Part shown: positions 43,654 to 53,320 of the stretch, in pieces
Position numbering within the stretch: the stretch's first letter is position 1
Layout: every line of letters begins with the position of its first letter
Source: Streptomyces sp. NBC_00335
GTDB taxonomy: Bacteria > Actinomycetota > Actinomycetes > Streptomycetales > Streptomycetaceae
NCBI RefSeq assembly: GCF_036127095.1
Contig: NZ_CP108006.1
Span: 4,030,001 to 4,094,000 of the forward strand
Length of the DNA: 64,000 nucleotides
Reading direction: 5' to 3'
Made by a program: the position numbers and the translations under genes
Notes under the pieces: model-generated
Databases searched by the model: none
The model's input: only the letters and a program-made list of their open reading frames with translations
Told to the model about the DNA's origin: nothing

Positions 43654-45101
43654 GGTACGCGGTGACCGTGCGGTCGGAGCAGGCGTTGCCGTTGCCCAGG
43701 TAGACCCCGTGGCCGCCGTGGTCGACGGTGAGCAGCCGGGCGCGCGAGCCGAGGGCTTCGCGCATCTTCAGGGAGGCGGTGTACGGGGTCGACGGGTCGC
43801 GGAGGTTCTGCACCATCAGGATGTTCGAGGGGCCCCGGTCGGTGATGCGGGTGGGGCGTTCGGCGGGGGCGTCGGGTGACGTTCGCCGGCATCCCGGCCG
43901 TCAGGGGGTGCGCGGCGCGGTCCGCGGCCACTGCCCGCTCGTACCCGGAGACGTTCTTGGGCCAGGCCACGACGTTGCAGATGACCCCCACCATCAGCGA
44001 CGCGTCCGAGTCGGGGAGCACCGCGGCGAGCTCCTTGGGCAGCTCGGGGACCGCCCCGGGGTCCCGGGCCTCGCGGACGAGGCGGGCGAAGGCGGGGAAC
44101 TGGGCGTCGCCGTAGAGGGCGGTCTGCAGGGCCTGGCGCAGCATCGTGCCCGTCAGCGGCAGGCCGGGTACGTTCGAGGGCTTCGGGGAGCGGTCCAGCT
44201 CCGCAGCGAGGGCCAGGAACAACGGGCGTACGTCGTCCGGGTGGTCGGCGAGCCGCAGCCCCTCCCCCGCCCGCGCCGGGTCCGCCGCCCAGGCCGCGAA
44301 GTCGGGGAAGCGGTCGTCGGCGCCCTGCGCCATGTTCGCGAGCCAGCCGCGCGCGACCCGCGTCGGGTCGGGGTCCCCGCTGCTGTCCAGCACCAGGCGG
44401 TCGGTGCGGTGCGGGAACTTCTGCGCGTACACCGCCGTCACGTAGGTCCCGTAGGAGACGGCCCACACCGAGAGCTTGCGCTCGCCGAGGGCCTCCCGGA
44501 AGCGGTCCATGTCGCGCGCCTGGTTGGCGGTGGTGAAACTGCGCAGCTCCGCGCCGCCGTTCGCGGCACAGGCCTCGGCCACCCGGCGGGAGCGGTCGAC
44601 GTTCTCCGCGATCCCCCCGTCGGCGCCGGGCCAGGAGCGCAGGGTCGTCAGGCGCCGGTCGGCCGCGTCCAGGCCGCATTCGGCGGTGACGCTGCCGCCG
44701 ACTCCGCGCGGGTCGAGCGCGACGAGGTCGTACGCGCCGTCCAGTTGCCCCGCCAGCGCGGCCCCCTTCTGCGAGAGCCGCTGCACGCCCGAGCCGCCCG
44801 GCCCGCCGGGGACCACGGCCAGCGTCCCGCGCCGGGCGGCGGGACGGGTGCTGGGCAGCCGGGACACGGCGAGGTCGACGTGCGGGCCGGCCGGGTCGGC
44901 GTAGTCGAGGGGGACGGACAGCTTCGCGCACTGCTGGCCGTCGAGGTGGCCCGTGTGGGTGCACGCCGTCCAGGCCAGGGTGGGCGCGGCGGCGCGGCCG
45001 GCGGCGGTGGCGGCCGCGGCGCCGGCGGTACCGGTCAGCGTGGCCGCCACGGCCGTGGCGGCCAGGGCGACGAGTGCGGTCTTGCTGCGGTAAGTGGTCA
45101 T
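43607..45101 (-). pseudogene. Secreted S33-type (tripeptidyl aminopeptidase-like) hydrolase, frameshifted
   Basis: From the ATG at 45101 (another at 45122) it encodes a signal peptide, the nucleophile elbow V-S-Y-G-T and the usual body to about 43875. There the frame shifts: after M-P-A-N-V-T the family normally has a Cys-Ala-Phe-Trp-Pro stretch, which is missing, and the correct C terminus (I-L-M-V-Q-N-L, D-P-S-T-P-Y, D-H-G-G-H-G) continues in another frame to the stop at 43607. A small deletion of about 17 bases explains both. The continuing original frame gives an unrelated tail without the catalytic His. Confidence 0.8.
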
Positions 45102-45188
45102 GAAACGAGGATGGTTGGGCATCCCCGGCCATCACATCCGGGAGCCGGGAAGGTCGTTCGGGGGGCTAGCCCCCCGGCGAGCCCCCCG

Positions 45189-45551
45189 TCAGACCACGAC
45201 CACCGCCACTGCCGCCGCACCCATGAGCGCGGCGGCGGAGTGGATGGCCGCATGGCCGTAGTCACCCGACCAGAGGTGGCGGGCCAGACCGGCGACGGCG
45301 GTCAGGCCCGCGATGATGCCGATCTGCGCGAGCAGGGTGACGGTGGAGAAGGGGGTCAGCAGCAGGAGCACCGCGTTCAGCCAGAACGGGGCCGCGCCCG
45401 TCCAGCCCCGCCACTCCCGCACGTCTCGCCACTGCTGCCGGTTGGGCAGGTGCGGCAGGCGAAGCCAGTGCGGCAAGTGAAGCCAGTGCGGCGCCTCCCG
45501 GCGGCCTTTGGGTCTTCGATGGTCCCCGAGCTCTCGGGTCGCCGTCGCCAC
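45189..45551 (-). CDS. Small two-helix membrane protein
   Basis: 120 aa. A basic, Trp/His-rich N-terminal half (repeat-like H-W-L-H-L-P-H-W-L) and two hydrophobic segments (about 57-85 and 101-120). It lies 40 bp after cbtA on the same strand and may be part of that operon. Function unknown. Confidence 0.6.
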   Translation of the reverse strand: MATATRELGDHRRPKGRREAPHWLHLPHWLRLPHLPNRQQWRDVREWRGWTGAAPFWLNAVLLLLTPFSTVTLLAQIGIIAGLTAVAGLARHLWSGDYGHAAIHSAAALMGAAAVAVVVV

Positions 45552-45591
45552 CGCGCCGTCACCAGCCTCTCATTCACTTGCACGCAAGACG

Positions 45592-46344
45592 TCAACTCGC
45601 AGGCTGTACAGCCTCCTTGGGTGTTGCGGCGGGGACAAGAGCCCGTTCGGCAAGAAATCCGAAAGCCAGGCCGAAAGTTCCCCACATCGCGGCCTGAATG
45701 GCGAGCGAGGCGAGCCGGAACTGCCAGACGAGCGCCGCCGGGAAGCCCGTCGGCACCTCGTTGATGCCGGGCAGGAACGCGTAGGCGACGGCGACGGCCA
45801 CCACGAAGGCGAGCGAGGCTGCGATCGAGGCGTTCCAGTTGCCCAGGCGCGGCGCGAGGCGCCGGCCCAGGATCAGCGCGGCGGCCGCGAGCAGCAGGCC
45901 GAGCGCGAGCATCAGGACGTAGAGGGTGGTCCGCTGGACCGTGGTCTCGGGGTCTCCGACGGCCGGCGGGTTGGCGGGGTACTTGAAGAACGGCACCAGG
46001 GTGACGGTGACGAACAGACCGCCGGAGACCAGCAGCGCCGTGGCCCGGGGGCCGAAGCGGCCGATCCGGCCCAGGGCGTAGCAGTAGACGAGCGCGGCGA
46101 TGCCGCCGAGCGCGATCCCGTAGAGCAGGGTTCCGGTGCCCAGCCCGGCCGTGGCCTGGAGGGCCCGGCTGACCGGAGCCGCCTCGGCGTCACCGTGATC
46201 GTGGGATCCGGCTTCCTCCAGGGCGATCGCCGCGTCGACCTGGGACTCGCCCAGGAAGTACGCGACGAGGAACGCGGCAACTCCGGCGAGCAGGCCGGCG
46301 AGCATGCCCCTGATGAGGAGCACGCGGGGGGAAATGGGGTTCAT
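45592..46344 (-). CDS. cbtA: CbtA-family cobalt transporter subunit
   Basis: 250 aa. Five to six membrane helices, with a His/Asp-containing loop (S-H-D-H-G-D) after the first helix. CbtA pairs with CbtB for cobalt uptake; the cbtB gene is 30 bp upstream and a cobalamin riboswitch precedes both. Confidence 0.9.
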   Translation of the reverse strand: MNPISPRVLLIRGMLAGLLAGVAAFLVAYFLGESQVDAAIALEEAGSHDHGDAEAAPVSRALQATAGLGTGTLLYGIALGGIAALVYCYALGRIGRFGPRATALLVSGGLFVTVTLVPFFKYPANPPAVGDPETTVQRTTLYVLMLALGLLLAAAALILGRRLAPRLGNWNASIAASLAFVVAVAVAYAFLPGINEVPTGFPAALVWQFRLASLAIQAAMWGTFGLAFGFLAERALVPAATPKEAVQPAS

Positions 46345-46374
46345 GAAGTTTTCGGTCCCTTGCGGATCGGTGGA

Positions 46375-46593
46375 TCAGTGGCAGGGGAAGCCGAGGAGGT
46401 GGCGGCCGTCGTGCATCCACTCGTGCACGGTGTCGCCTTCGAAGATCGCGGTGGCGCCCTGCTCGGCGCCGACGAGGTAGAGCAGGACCAGCATCAGAAC
46501 GCCCACGAACAGCGCCCAAGGGGCCAGGGTGGAGAGGGAGATGGGTGCGACGGCCAGCGGGGCGGCAGTCGTGGGCACGGCGGAGTCGGCCAT
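46375..46593 (-). CDS. cbtB: CbtB-family small cobalt transporter subunit
   Basis: 72 aa from the ATG at 46593 with GGAGG 8 bases upstream. One membrane helix (about 25-45) and a His-rich tail (H-E-W-M-H-D-G-R-H-L-L) ending F-P-C-H, the family's metal-binding motif. First gene of the cbtBA operon. Confidence 0.9.
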   Translation of the reverse strand: MADSAVPTTAAPLAVAPISLSTLAPWALFVGVLMLVLLYLVGAEQGATAIFEGDTVHEWMHDGRHLLGFPCH

Positions 46594-46640
46594 GGCAGGA
46601 ACCTCCAGAGGGAACACGCGTCCCGGTCAGTGGTGCTTGC

Positions 46641-46755
46641 GACGACGGTGGCGGGTCTGACTTTCCTCCCCCTCCGGGAGGATTCACAGTGGCGCGACCG
46701 TGCCGGATTCTCAACCGGACTTCCGTCATACCGTCGTCTTGTCGTCCGCCACCGT
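46641..46755 (-). promoter_or_regulatory. Cobalamin riboswitch
   Basis: Read on the minus strand: GGAAGTCCGG (46724-46715), GAATCCGGC, then GCCACTGTGAATCC (46693-46680) and the B12-box part AGTCAGACC (46662-46654). The ends pair: GACGACGGT (46738-46730) with ACCGTCGTC (46649-46641), and GGTGGCGG with CCGCCACC. It should repress cbtBA when cobalamin is plentiful. Confidence 0.9.
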
Positions 46756-46858
46756 ACCGCTCTTTATGGCGGCCTTACAGCGTCCTTGCAGGAGGGTTCC
46801 GTCTCACCGGCTCGTCGCACCGGCTCGTCTCACCGGCGCGTCTCACCGGCCGACGGCG

Positions 46859-48145
46859 TCAGCCGATGGCGTCGACCACCTCGCCCAGGCCGACGAACTT
46901 GAAGCCGGTCGCCTCGCGGTCGCCGTCGCCCGGGGTTTCCCGGCCGTCCTGGACGACGAGCAGGCCGCGGGGATAGCGCGTACCGAGGGGGGCGTTGAGG
47001 GCGGCGGCGCCGTCGCAGACCTCGGAGCCGTCAAGGGTGGCGGAGGCCGCGGTGATGCGGAAGGCGCCCTCGAACTCGTTGTGGTCCTCGCGCTCGCGGT
47101 CGTAGGCGACGAAGGTGTCGTCACCCTGGCTGGAGGCGAGCAGGTAGCCGTCGCCGTCGGCCTCGGTGACCAGGGTCAGGCCCTCGACGTCGGCCTTCAG
47201 GCGCTTGCCCCCGTAGCCGGGATCGGCGCCGGGCGCGCACTCCTCGGTCTCCTCGTCGTAGGTGCCGGGCACGCCGTACTCGCGCACCTTGTCGATCAGC
47301 TTCGGCGTGCCGCCGAGGCCCGCGTCGATGCGCCAGATCCCGACGTCCTCCTGCCCCGCGTACAGGGTGCCGTCCGCGGGGTCGACGACCATGCCCTCGA
47401 TCTGCGGCAGTTCGCCCGGCTCGGCACAGGGCGTCCAGGAAGCGCCGTTCGGCAGGCGGAAGGAGGACGGCAGGTCCAGCGTGCGCACCTGGCGGTAGTC
47501 GACCGTGCCTGCGGGGGTGGCGACCAGCTCCAGCAGGGCGATCCGGGTGCGGTTGCGCTGACTGACCGCCGCGTAGGACCGGCCGCTCTTGCGGTCCGTC
47601 CAGGTGGCCAGGCCGTACGCGGTCTTCTGCTCGTTGATCTCGGCCTGGTCGGCGGAGAAGACCGGGCGCGCTCCCGGGTCGGTGACGTCGGTGAGCGGGC
47701 CGCCGGGCCGGTTCCGGTCGATCCGGTAGATCCGCAGCCGGTCGTTGCCCCGGTCGCTGACCACCGCGACATCGGCGCGCCCGCCGCCCAGGCGCAGGCC
47801 GCTGACCAGGTCGACGTTGTTGAAGCGGCCGGGTGCGTCGTCGGCGCCCGGTCCGGCCGGGGCGGGCAGCGACTGCACCTGCCGGGCCTCCAGGTCGTAG
47901 ACCCGCAGGCCGCCCTGCTTGGCGGTCGCGATCACCAGGCTGCGGCCCGGGTCGGCGGCGTTGCGCCAGATCGCCGGGTCGTCCGCGTTGGCGTCGCCGC
48001 CGGCCTCGTCGTCGTACAGCGGCGCGGTCTCGGCCCTGGGCCGGACGGTGCCGATCGAGGAGGCCTGTGCGGGGAGCGCCACGGACCCGGCGAGTGCCGT
48101 GCAGAGCACGAGTGCGGAGGCGCGGGCGGCGAGACGTGTGGTCAA
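46859..48145 (-). CDS. Secreted beta-propeller phytase
   Basis: 428 aa with TTG start at 48145, supported by AAGGAAG just upstream; an ATG at 48205 would place 20 extra residues before the signal peptide and lacks a ribosome-binding site. The signal peptide ends P-A-Q-A. Phytase motifs D-D-P-A-I-W, F-N-N-V-D and E-G-M-V are visible with the propeller repeats. It releases phosphate from phytate with Ca2+. Confidence 0.9.
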   Translation of the reverse strand: MTTRLAARASALVLCTALAGSVALPAQASSIGTVRPRAETAPLYDDEAGGDANADDPAIWRNAADPGRSLVIATAKQGGLRVYDLEARQVQSLPAPAGPGADDAPGRFNNVDLVSGLRLGGGRADVAVVSDRGNDRLRIYRIDRNRPGGPLTDVTDPGARPVFSADQAEINEQKTAYGLATWTDRKSGRSYAAVSQRNRTRIALLELVATPAGTVDYRQVRTLDLPSSFRLPNGASWTPCAEPGELPQIEGMVVDPADGTLYAGQEDVGIWRIDAGLGGTPKLIDKVREYGVPGTYDEETEECAPGADPGYGGKRLKADVEGLTLVTEADGDGYLLASSQGDDTFVAYDREREDHNEFEGAFRITAASATLDGSEVCDGAAALNAPLGTRYPRGLLVVQDGRETPGDGDREATGFKFVGLGEVVDAIG

Positions 48146-48266
48146 TGTTCTTCCTTTATGAGGGTTTTGCCCTGAGAGGAAGACGCTCGCGGGGTTGATT
48201 GTCATGTCCGCACCCAACAGATGGCCGATGGTTGAACGCGGTGCGAAACCCCGGAAGAATCGGACG

Positions 48267-48734
48267 GTGCACCCCACCACCGTACGAGTCCGTCTCGTGA
48301 TTCCGCCTCTGGACGAAGCGGGGCGCCTCCACCGCTTCCCGTCCGCAGATCCGTGCCCCGGGCACGAAGGGCTGCGCGGGCAGGACCACGGCGCCTGGGC
48401 CGGGCGGGCCATGGACGACGTGGCCGGGGAGGACCCCGAGGGGCTGCGGAGGTGGATGACCGACACCGCGTACGCGCCCCCGGGCGGCGGCGAGTCGGTC
48501 GAGACGCTGATCGCGCGGGTCGGCGCACACCTGGGCGCGCTGGCGCCGGGGACGCACCGGGCGGTGGCCGGGCAGGGCGTCGTACGGGCGGCCGTGGTGT
48601 GGGCCCTGGAGCTGCCGGCGGCGGCCTTCTGGCGGCTCGACGCACGCCCGGGGTCGGTGACGACGCTGACGGGGCGCTCCGGGCGCTGGAACCTGCTCGT
48701 GGGCGGGCCGGAGGATCCGCCGGGCAGTCCCTGA
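48267..48734 (+). CDS. Histidine phosphatase-like protein, degenerate
   Basis: 155 aa using the GTG at 48267. The second half shows the histidine phosphatase pattern (G-A-W-A-G-R, G-G-G-E-S-V-E-T-L, V-A-G-Q-G-V-V-R-A), but no catalytic R-H-G is present at the N terminus and the second catalytic His is Gln here. It is shorter than the family. Possibly a non-catalytic member. Confidence 0.65.
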   Translation: MHPTTVRVRLVIPPLDEAGRLHRFPSADPCPGHEGLRGQDHGAWAGRAMDDVAGEDPEGLRRWMTDTAYAPPGGGESVETLIARVGAHLGALAPGTHRAVAGQGVVRAAVVWALELPAAAFWRLDARPGSVTTLTGRSGRWNLLVGGPEDPPGSP

Positions 48735-48743
48735 CTCCCCGCC

Positions 48744-49319
48744 TCACTCACCGCCGCCTCCGCCGTCGCCGCCTCCGCCGCCTCCGCCGCCGTCGGAGTA
48801 CGAGCCCGAGTGCGAGCCGGGATCGGAGTCGCCGTCCATGCGCGGCAGCCTGCGCCCCGACGTCGGGCCACGACGGCGTGGAACCGCCTGCGCGCGGCCG
48901 ACCGGGCGGCCGACCGGGCGTCGGGCCGTGGCGTCCAGGACGCCGGCGGCCCCGCGCAGGACGTACTCCGGGATGCTCGCGTCGCGCCCGGCCGCCTCCA
49001 GGTGTCGTCTCCCGCTACGGGTCACGCGGCGGTCCGCGCCCTTCACCAGGCCCCATGCGGCCAGCCGACGGCCGATCTCGTAGCCCTCCAGGGAGCGGTG
49101 CAGGTCGGCGCGGACCGAGTCGACGCTCCTGGTGCGCCCGCAGAACGCGAGCACACGACGCTCGACCGCGTGCCCGGGCAACTCCCCGCCCACCGTACGC
49201 ACCTGCGCCTTGTGCACCACGAGCAGGCCGCGCCTGTTCAGCGCGACCATCGCGCTGTCCGCCACCCGCCGCGCCCCACCCGCCAGGAACGCGATGTCGT
49301 ACACGTCCAGGTCCCGCAT
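48744..49319 (-). CDS. TIGR04222-type membrane-associated protein with Gly-rich tail
   Basis: 191 aa from the ATG at 49319. The family signature Y-D-I-A-F-L-A-G-G-A-R-R-V-A-D-S-A opens the protein, and it ends in a long poly-Gly tail with D-G-G-G-G-G. The usual membrane segments are not obvious. Function unknown. Confidence 0.75.
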   Translation of the reverse strand: MRDLDVYDIAFLAGGARRVADSAMVALNRRGLLVVHKAQVRTVGGELPGHAVERRVLAFCGRTRSVDSVRADLHRSLEGYEIGRRLAAWGLVKGADRRVTRSGRRHLEAAGRDASIPEYVLRGAAGVLDATARRPVGRPVGRAQAVPRRRGPTSGRRLPRMDGDSDPGSHSGSYSDGGGGGGGGDGGGGGE

Positions 49320-49577
49320 CTCGTGCGAACCCCTTGCGAACTGCCGGAACACCCACCGCATACCGGGTCCACCCCCCGTTTCGGCCCGCCTCGTCTGTCA
49401 GCAGTGTCACCTGACGGTGCGGCGCCCAACCCCCGTCCTGCCGTCTCAGAGCAAGACTTGAGCTTCACGGCGCGGCGTCGGATCGGGGCGGGCCGGGCTG
49501 AGTCGGGCCGCGAACGCGCAGCGGCCCGGACCCCGCGACGCGGTCCGGGCCGAACTACCGTGGGTGGGGAGCGGGCG

Positions 49578-50495
49578 TCAGGCCACGATCCAGTCGCTCG
49601 TCGCGATCACCGGCTGCACGCCGTCGCGGTGCACGGTGCCCTCGATGAGGCCGTACATGCGGTCGGCCGCGAAGTAGACCTCGTTGTCGTTCTTGAGGCC
49701 GAAGGGCTCCAGGTCGACGAGGAAGTGGTGCTTGTTGGGGAGGTTGAGGCGCACCTCGTTGACCTTGGGGCAGTTGTCGAGCACGCGCTCGGCCATCTGG
49801 TTCAGGGTCTGCTGCAGGGAGTACGAGTAGGTCTCCGCGAAGGCTTCCAGCATGTTCTTGCGGACCTTCTTGTACGACTGGTCCCAGTCGTACTCGGCGT
49901 CGTCGGCGGCGAGCGCCGAGTGCGCCCAGCGCGCGGTGACCTTGGTCGCCAGGATGCGGTCGTACGCCTCCTGCAGCGTCGTGTACTTGTCCTTGATGAA
50001 GCCGTGGAACTCGGAGTTGGTCGAGTTCATCACGGTCAGGTCCTTCAGACCCGAGATCACCTGGAGACCGGTGGTCTCGCTGTACGTGATCTGCGCGGTG
50101 CGCACCTCGGTGCCCTTGAGGGCGAAGGAGTGCTGCTCCTTGCGCGTCGGGACCGGGATCCGCTCCCAGGCGTACTCCTCGACGCGGATCTGCGCCTCGC
50201 GGATCGGGGCCTGGGAGGAGACGAAGTGCTTGGCGAGCAGGATGCCGAAGGCCTCGGGGGAGGCGACGCCGTGCTCCTTGGAGAAGGCGTACACCGTGTT
50301 CTTGGTGGTGTCCGTGGGCAGGCAGTTGGCGTTGTCACCGGTGAGGTGGACGTCGCGGAACTCGCCGCGCAGCGCGACGGAGACGTTGAGGTCGCGGATC
50401 TCGTGCCAGGAACCGTCGCTGCCCTTGCGGGTGACCTTGACGATGCGGTTCTCGGCCTTGCCGTACTGGTTCTGGGCGAGGATGTGCTTGCTCAT
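49578..50495 (-). CDS. pucL: Urate oxidase (uricase)
   Basis: 305 aa, ATG with AAGGAAG upstream. The two T-fold halves are clear, with the catalytic Lys/Thr pair region (Y-G-K-A, T-G-D-N), and L-V-D-L-E-P-F-G-L near the end. It oxidises urate to 5-hydroxyisourate in purine breakdown, without cofactor. No other purine-catabolism gene is in the window. Confidence 0.95.
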   Translation of the reverse strand: MSKHILAQNQYGKAENRIVKVTRKGSDGSWHEIRDLNVSVALRGEFRDVHLTGDNANCLPTDTTKNTVYAFSKEHGVASPEAFGILLAKHFVSSQAPIREAQIRVEEYAWERIPVPTRKEQHSFALKGTEVRTAQITYSETTGLQVISGLKDLTVMNSTNSEFHGFIKDKYTTLQEAYDRILATKVTARWAHSALAADDAEYDWDQSYKKVRKNMLEAFAETYSYSLQQTLNQMAERVLDNCPKVNEVRLNLPNKHHFLVDLEPFGLKNDNEVYFAADRMYGLIEGTVHRDGVQPVIATSDWIVA

Positions 50496-50750
50496 GCGCT
50501 GTCTTCCTTCGGGTACTCGGGAACACGGAGTCCGGTCGTCTGGATCCCGTACGCCCGGCGTCCGGCGGACGCGCAGCCCGCCCCCCGCCGTTCGGTCACG
50601 CCGATTCCCCGCGTGGACCGCCCCGGGACTGACGTGCATCCCGGTCCGTAGGTGCCTGTTGATTCCAGCACGTCCCCCTGCTGTTCGTAAGGGAGCGGAT
50701 CCTCCGATAACAAGCACCCACGGCTTGGGCAACCGTACGATCTGCGCAGG

Positions 50751-52130
50751 TCAGACCGTGTGCGCGTCGGCCACCGACAGGGCCTCGTCGATGATCCGCA
50801 GCCCCTTGTCCACATCCTCGGCGGACACGTTGCAGGGCGGTGCGACGTGGATGCGGTTCCCGGCGAGCAGCGGCCACAGCCCGGCCTTCTTCAGGGCCGC
50901 CCCGAACTCGGCCATCGGCGCGTTGTCCGCGCCGGCGGCGTTGTACGGGACCAAGGGCTCGCGCGTCTCCTTGTTCCGTACGAGCTCCAGGGCCCAGAAC
51001 GTGCCGAGCCCCCGGACCTCCCCGACGGACGGGTGGCGCTCCGCGAGGGCGGCGAGGCCCGGCCCGAGCAGCTCCGCGCCGGTGCGGGCGGACTGCTCCA
51101 CGGTGCCCTCCTCCTCCATGACATTGATCGTCGCGACGGCGGCGGCGCAGGCCAGCACGTGCCCGGAGTACGTCAGCCCGCCCGGGTAGGGCCGGCGGGC
51201 GAAGGTCTCCGCGATGGCGGCCGAGATGGCGACCCCGCCGAGGGGGACGTATCCGCTGGTCACGCCCTTGGCGAAGCAGATCAGGTCGGGGGTGACGTCC
51301 CAGTGCTCGGAGGCGAACCACTTACCGGTGCGGCCGAAGCCGACCATGATCTCGTCGAGGATGAAGACGATGCCGAAGCGGTCGCAGAGCTCGCGCACGC
51401 CGGCCAGGTAGCCGTCGGGGTGCACGAGCACGCCGGGGGCTCCGCCGACGGTCTCCAGGATGATCGCGGCGATGGACTGCGGGCCCTCGAAGACGATGGT
51501 GTCTTCCAGGTGGCGCAGTGCGCGCTCGCACTCCTCGGCGGGGGTGGCCGCGTAGAAGGGCGAGCGGTAGGCGAAGGGGCCCCAGAAGTGCACGACGCCG
51601 GCGGTGGCGCTGTCGTTGCCGAAGCGGCGCGCGTCCCCGGTGAGGTTGATCGCGGTGGAGGTGGCCCCGTGGTACGAGCGGTACGCGGAGAGCACCTTGG
51701 CGCGGCCGGTGTGCACCCGGGCCATGCGGACGGCGTTCTCCACGGCCTCGGCGCCCGCGTTGGTGAAGAAGATCTTGTCGAGGTCGCCCGGGGTGCGCTC
51801 GGCGATCAGCCGGGCGGCCTCGGAGCGCACGTCGACGGCGAAGCCGGGCGCGACGGTGCAGAGCTTGCCGGCCTGCTCGGCGATGGCCGCGGCCACCTTC
51901 GGGTGCTGGTAGCCGATGTTCGTGTAGACGAGGGCACTGGAGAAGTCGAGGAAGCGGTTGCCGTCGTAGTCCCAGAAGTAGGAACCCTCGGCACCGGCCA
52001 CGGCGAGCGGGTCGATGAGCTCTTGCGCCGACCAGGAGTGGAAGACGTGACTGCGGTCGTCGGCCTTCACGGTGGCCTTTGCGGAGGAGGCCTGTGTGGC
52101 GGCGTCGCGTGCGTCGGCTTCTGCGTTCAT
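50751..52130 (-). CDS. Class III (PLP-dependent) aminotransferase
   Basis: 459 aa from the ATG at 52130. PLP-binding Lys in F-A-K-G-V-T-S-G-Y, Asp in F-I-L-D-E-I-M-V-G-F, and the family N-terminal D-Y-D-G-N-R-F-L-D-F. The substrate is unclear; beta-alanine or gamma-aminobutyrate class enzymes are closest in look. It is upstream of uricase but 255 bp away. Confidence 0.92.
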   Translation of the reverse strand: MNAEADARDAATQASSAKATVKADDRSHVFHSWSAQELIDPLAVAGAEGSYFWDYDGNRFLDFSSALVYTNIGYQHPKVAAAIAEQAGKLCTVAPGFAVDVRSEAARLIAERTPGDLDKIFFTNAGAEAVENAVRMARVHTGRAKVLSAYRSYHGATSTAINLTGDARRFGNDSATAGVVHFWGPFAYRSPFYAATPAEECERALRHLEDTIVFEGPQSIAAIILETVGGAPGVLVHPDGYLAGVRELCDRFGIVFILDEIMVGFGRTGKWFASEHWDVTPDLICFAKGVTSGYVPLGGVAISAAIAETFARRPYPGGLTYSGHVLACAAAVATINVMEEEGTVEQSARTGAELLGPGLAALAERHPSVGEVRGLGTFWALELVRNKETREPLVPYNAAGADNAPMAEFGAALKKAGLWPLLAGNRIHVAPPCNVSAEDVDKGLRIIDEALSVADAHTV

Positions 52131-52227
52131 ATTCCGAGGGTAGTTGTCCACGATGTGGAATCCGGTGGGGACGGCCGGCAGGGGGCCGGGGACGGGCTTG
52201 GGGCGGGTCGGCAGCGCGCCGGGGGCG

Positions 52228-53004
52228 TCAGACGACGTGCCGGCCGCCGTCGACGGTGAGCACGTCGCCGGTCGTGTAGGCGGCGTCGACCAGGTAGAGC
52301 GCGGCCTCGGCCACGTCCTCGGGGGTGCCCACGCGGCGCAGCGGGGTGTTCTCGGTGATCCACTCCCGCGAGCTCTCCCAGACCTGGTCCTCGCCCTCGT
52401 ACCAGGGGGTGTCGATCAGGCCGGGCGCGATCGCGTTCACCCGGACGGCGGGTCCGAGCTGGGAGGCCAACAGCCGGGTCATGTGGTTGACCGCGGCCTT
52501 GCTGACGGCGTAGGGGACGGAGCTGCCCAGCGCGCGGGTCGCGGAGACCGAGGAGATGTTGACGATCGAGGCCGGGGAGCCGCTCGCGCCGGATTCCCGC
52601 AGGTGGGGGGTGGCGGCGGTGATCATCTGCCAGGTGCCGACGACGTTGACCTCGAATATCTCGCGCCAGGCGTCGGCGTCGGCCGCGTCCAGGTCGCCCA
52701 GGGGGATGAACCGGGTGACGCCCGCGTTGTTGACCAGGATGTCGAGCCGTCCGTACGTGTCGATCGCCGTCCGGACGATCCGCCGCGCGTCGGCGGCGTC
52801 CGCGACGTCGCCCCGTACGTAGACCGCGTCGGGCAGTTCGGCGGCGAGCGCCTTGCCCGCGTCCTCGCTGCGCGCCGAGTTCAGGACCACGCGGATTCCG
52901 GCCGCCGCCAGTCTGCGGGCGATGCCCGCGCCGATGCCGGAGGAGGAACCGGTGATCAGGGCGACACGGTTCTCGACTCGGTTCTCGACTCGGGTCTCGG
53001 ACAT
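52228..53004 (-). CDS. Short-chain dehydrogenase/reductase
   Basis: 258 aa, ATG with AGGAGG upstream. Cofactor motif T-G-S-S-S-G-I-G (18-25), N-N-A-G, catalytic Ser and Y-A-V-S-K. The early region with R-S-E-D after the second strand suggests NADP preference. Substrate unknown. Confidence 0.95.
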   Translation of the reverse strand: MSETRVENRVENRVALITGSSSGIGAGIARRLAAAGIRVVLNSARSEDAGKALAAELPDAVYVRGDVADAADARRIVRTAIDTYGRLDILVNNAGVTRFIPLGDLDAADADAWREIFEVNVVGTWQMITAATPHLRESGASGSPASIVNISSVSATRALGSSVPYAVSKAAVNHMTRLLASQLGPAVRVNAIAPGLIDTPWYEGEDQVWESSREWITENTPLRRVGTPEDVAEAALYLVDAAYTTGDVLTVDGGRHVV

Positions 53005-53198
53005 GGGATTCCTCCTGGCAGGGGTTCGCGCTCCGCGTGCGGACGACCGGAGCATAACGCGAATACCACATCCTGGAAAAGAATTTCCGTTATATGGAAT
53101 TCGATCTTCCACCCCTTAGGCGGGGATCGCCACATACCGGGCATATCACCCCACATCCACTTAGCCTGAGCCAACGACACGTCCACCCGCGTTAGGGA

Positions 53199-53240
53199 CC
53201 CGTCAAGGCCGCGCCAACGGGCGTATGGGCCCCGTCAAGG
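53199..53240 (+). promoter_or_regulatory. CCCGTCAAGG direct repeats upstream of kdp
   Basis: Exact 10-base copies at 53199-53208 and 53231-53240, 32 bases apart (about three turns), 80-120 bases before the first kdp start. Possible sites for KdpE or another regulator. Confidence 0.5.
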
Positions 53241-53320
53241 AAGCCTGTGAGCAGCCGAAAAGGCGTTCCACTCAGAGGTGTCCGAAAAACGCCCGCCCTC
53301 GAACCCTCCGGGAGCTCACG

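Noticed and set aside
46654..46693. Sequence resembling the right end of a TnpB element (pyrimidine run, hairpin and GGATTCAC)
   Set aside because: On the minus strand the same bases are the conserved core of a cobalamin riboswitch upstream of cbtBA, which explains them fully. No tnpB is near.
48146..48871. Longer phytase open frame starting at 48871
   Set aside because: The extension lies over the divergent phosphatase-like gene and lacks coding character. The TTG at 48145 has a ribosome-binding site and gives a normal signal peptide.
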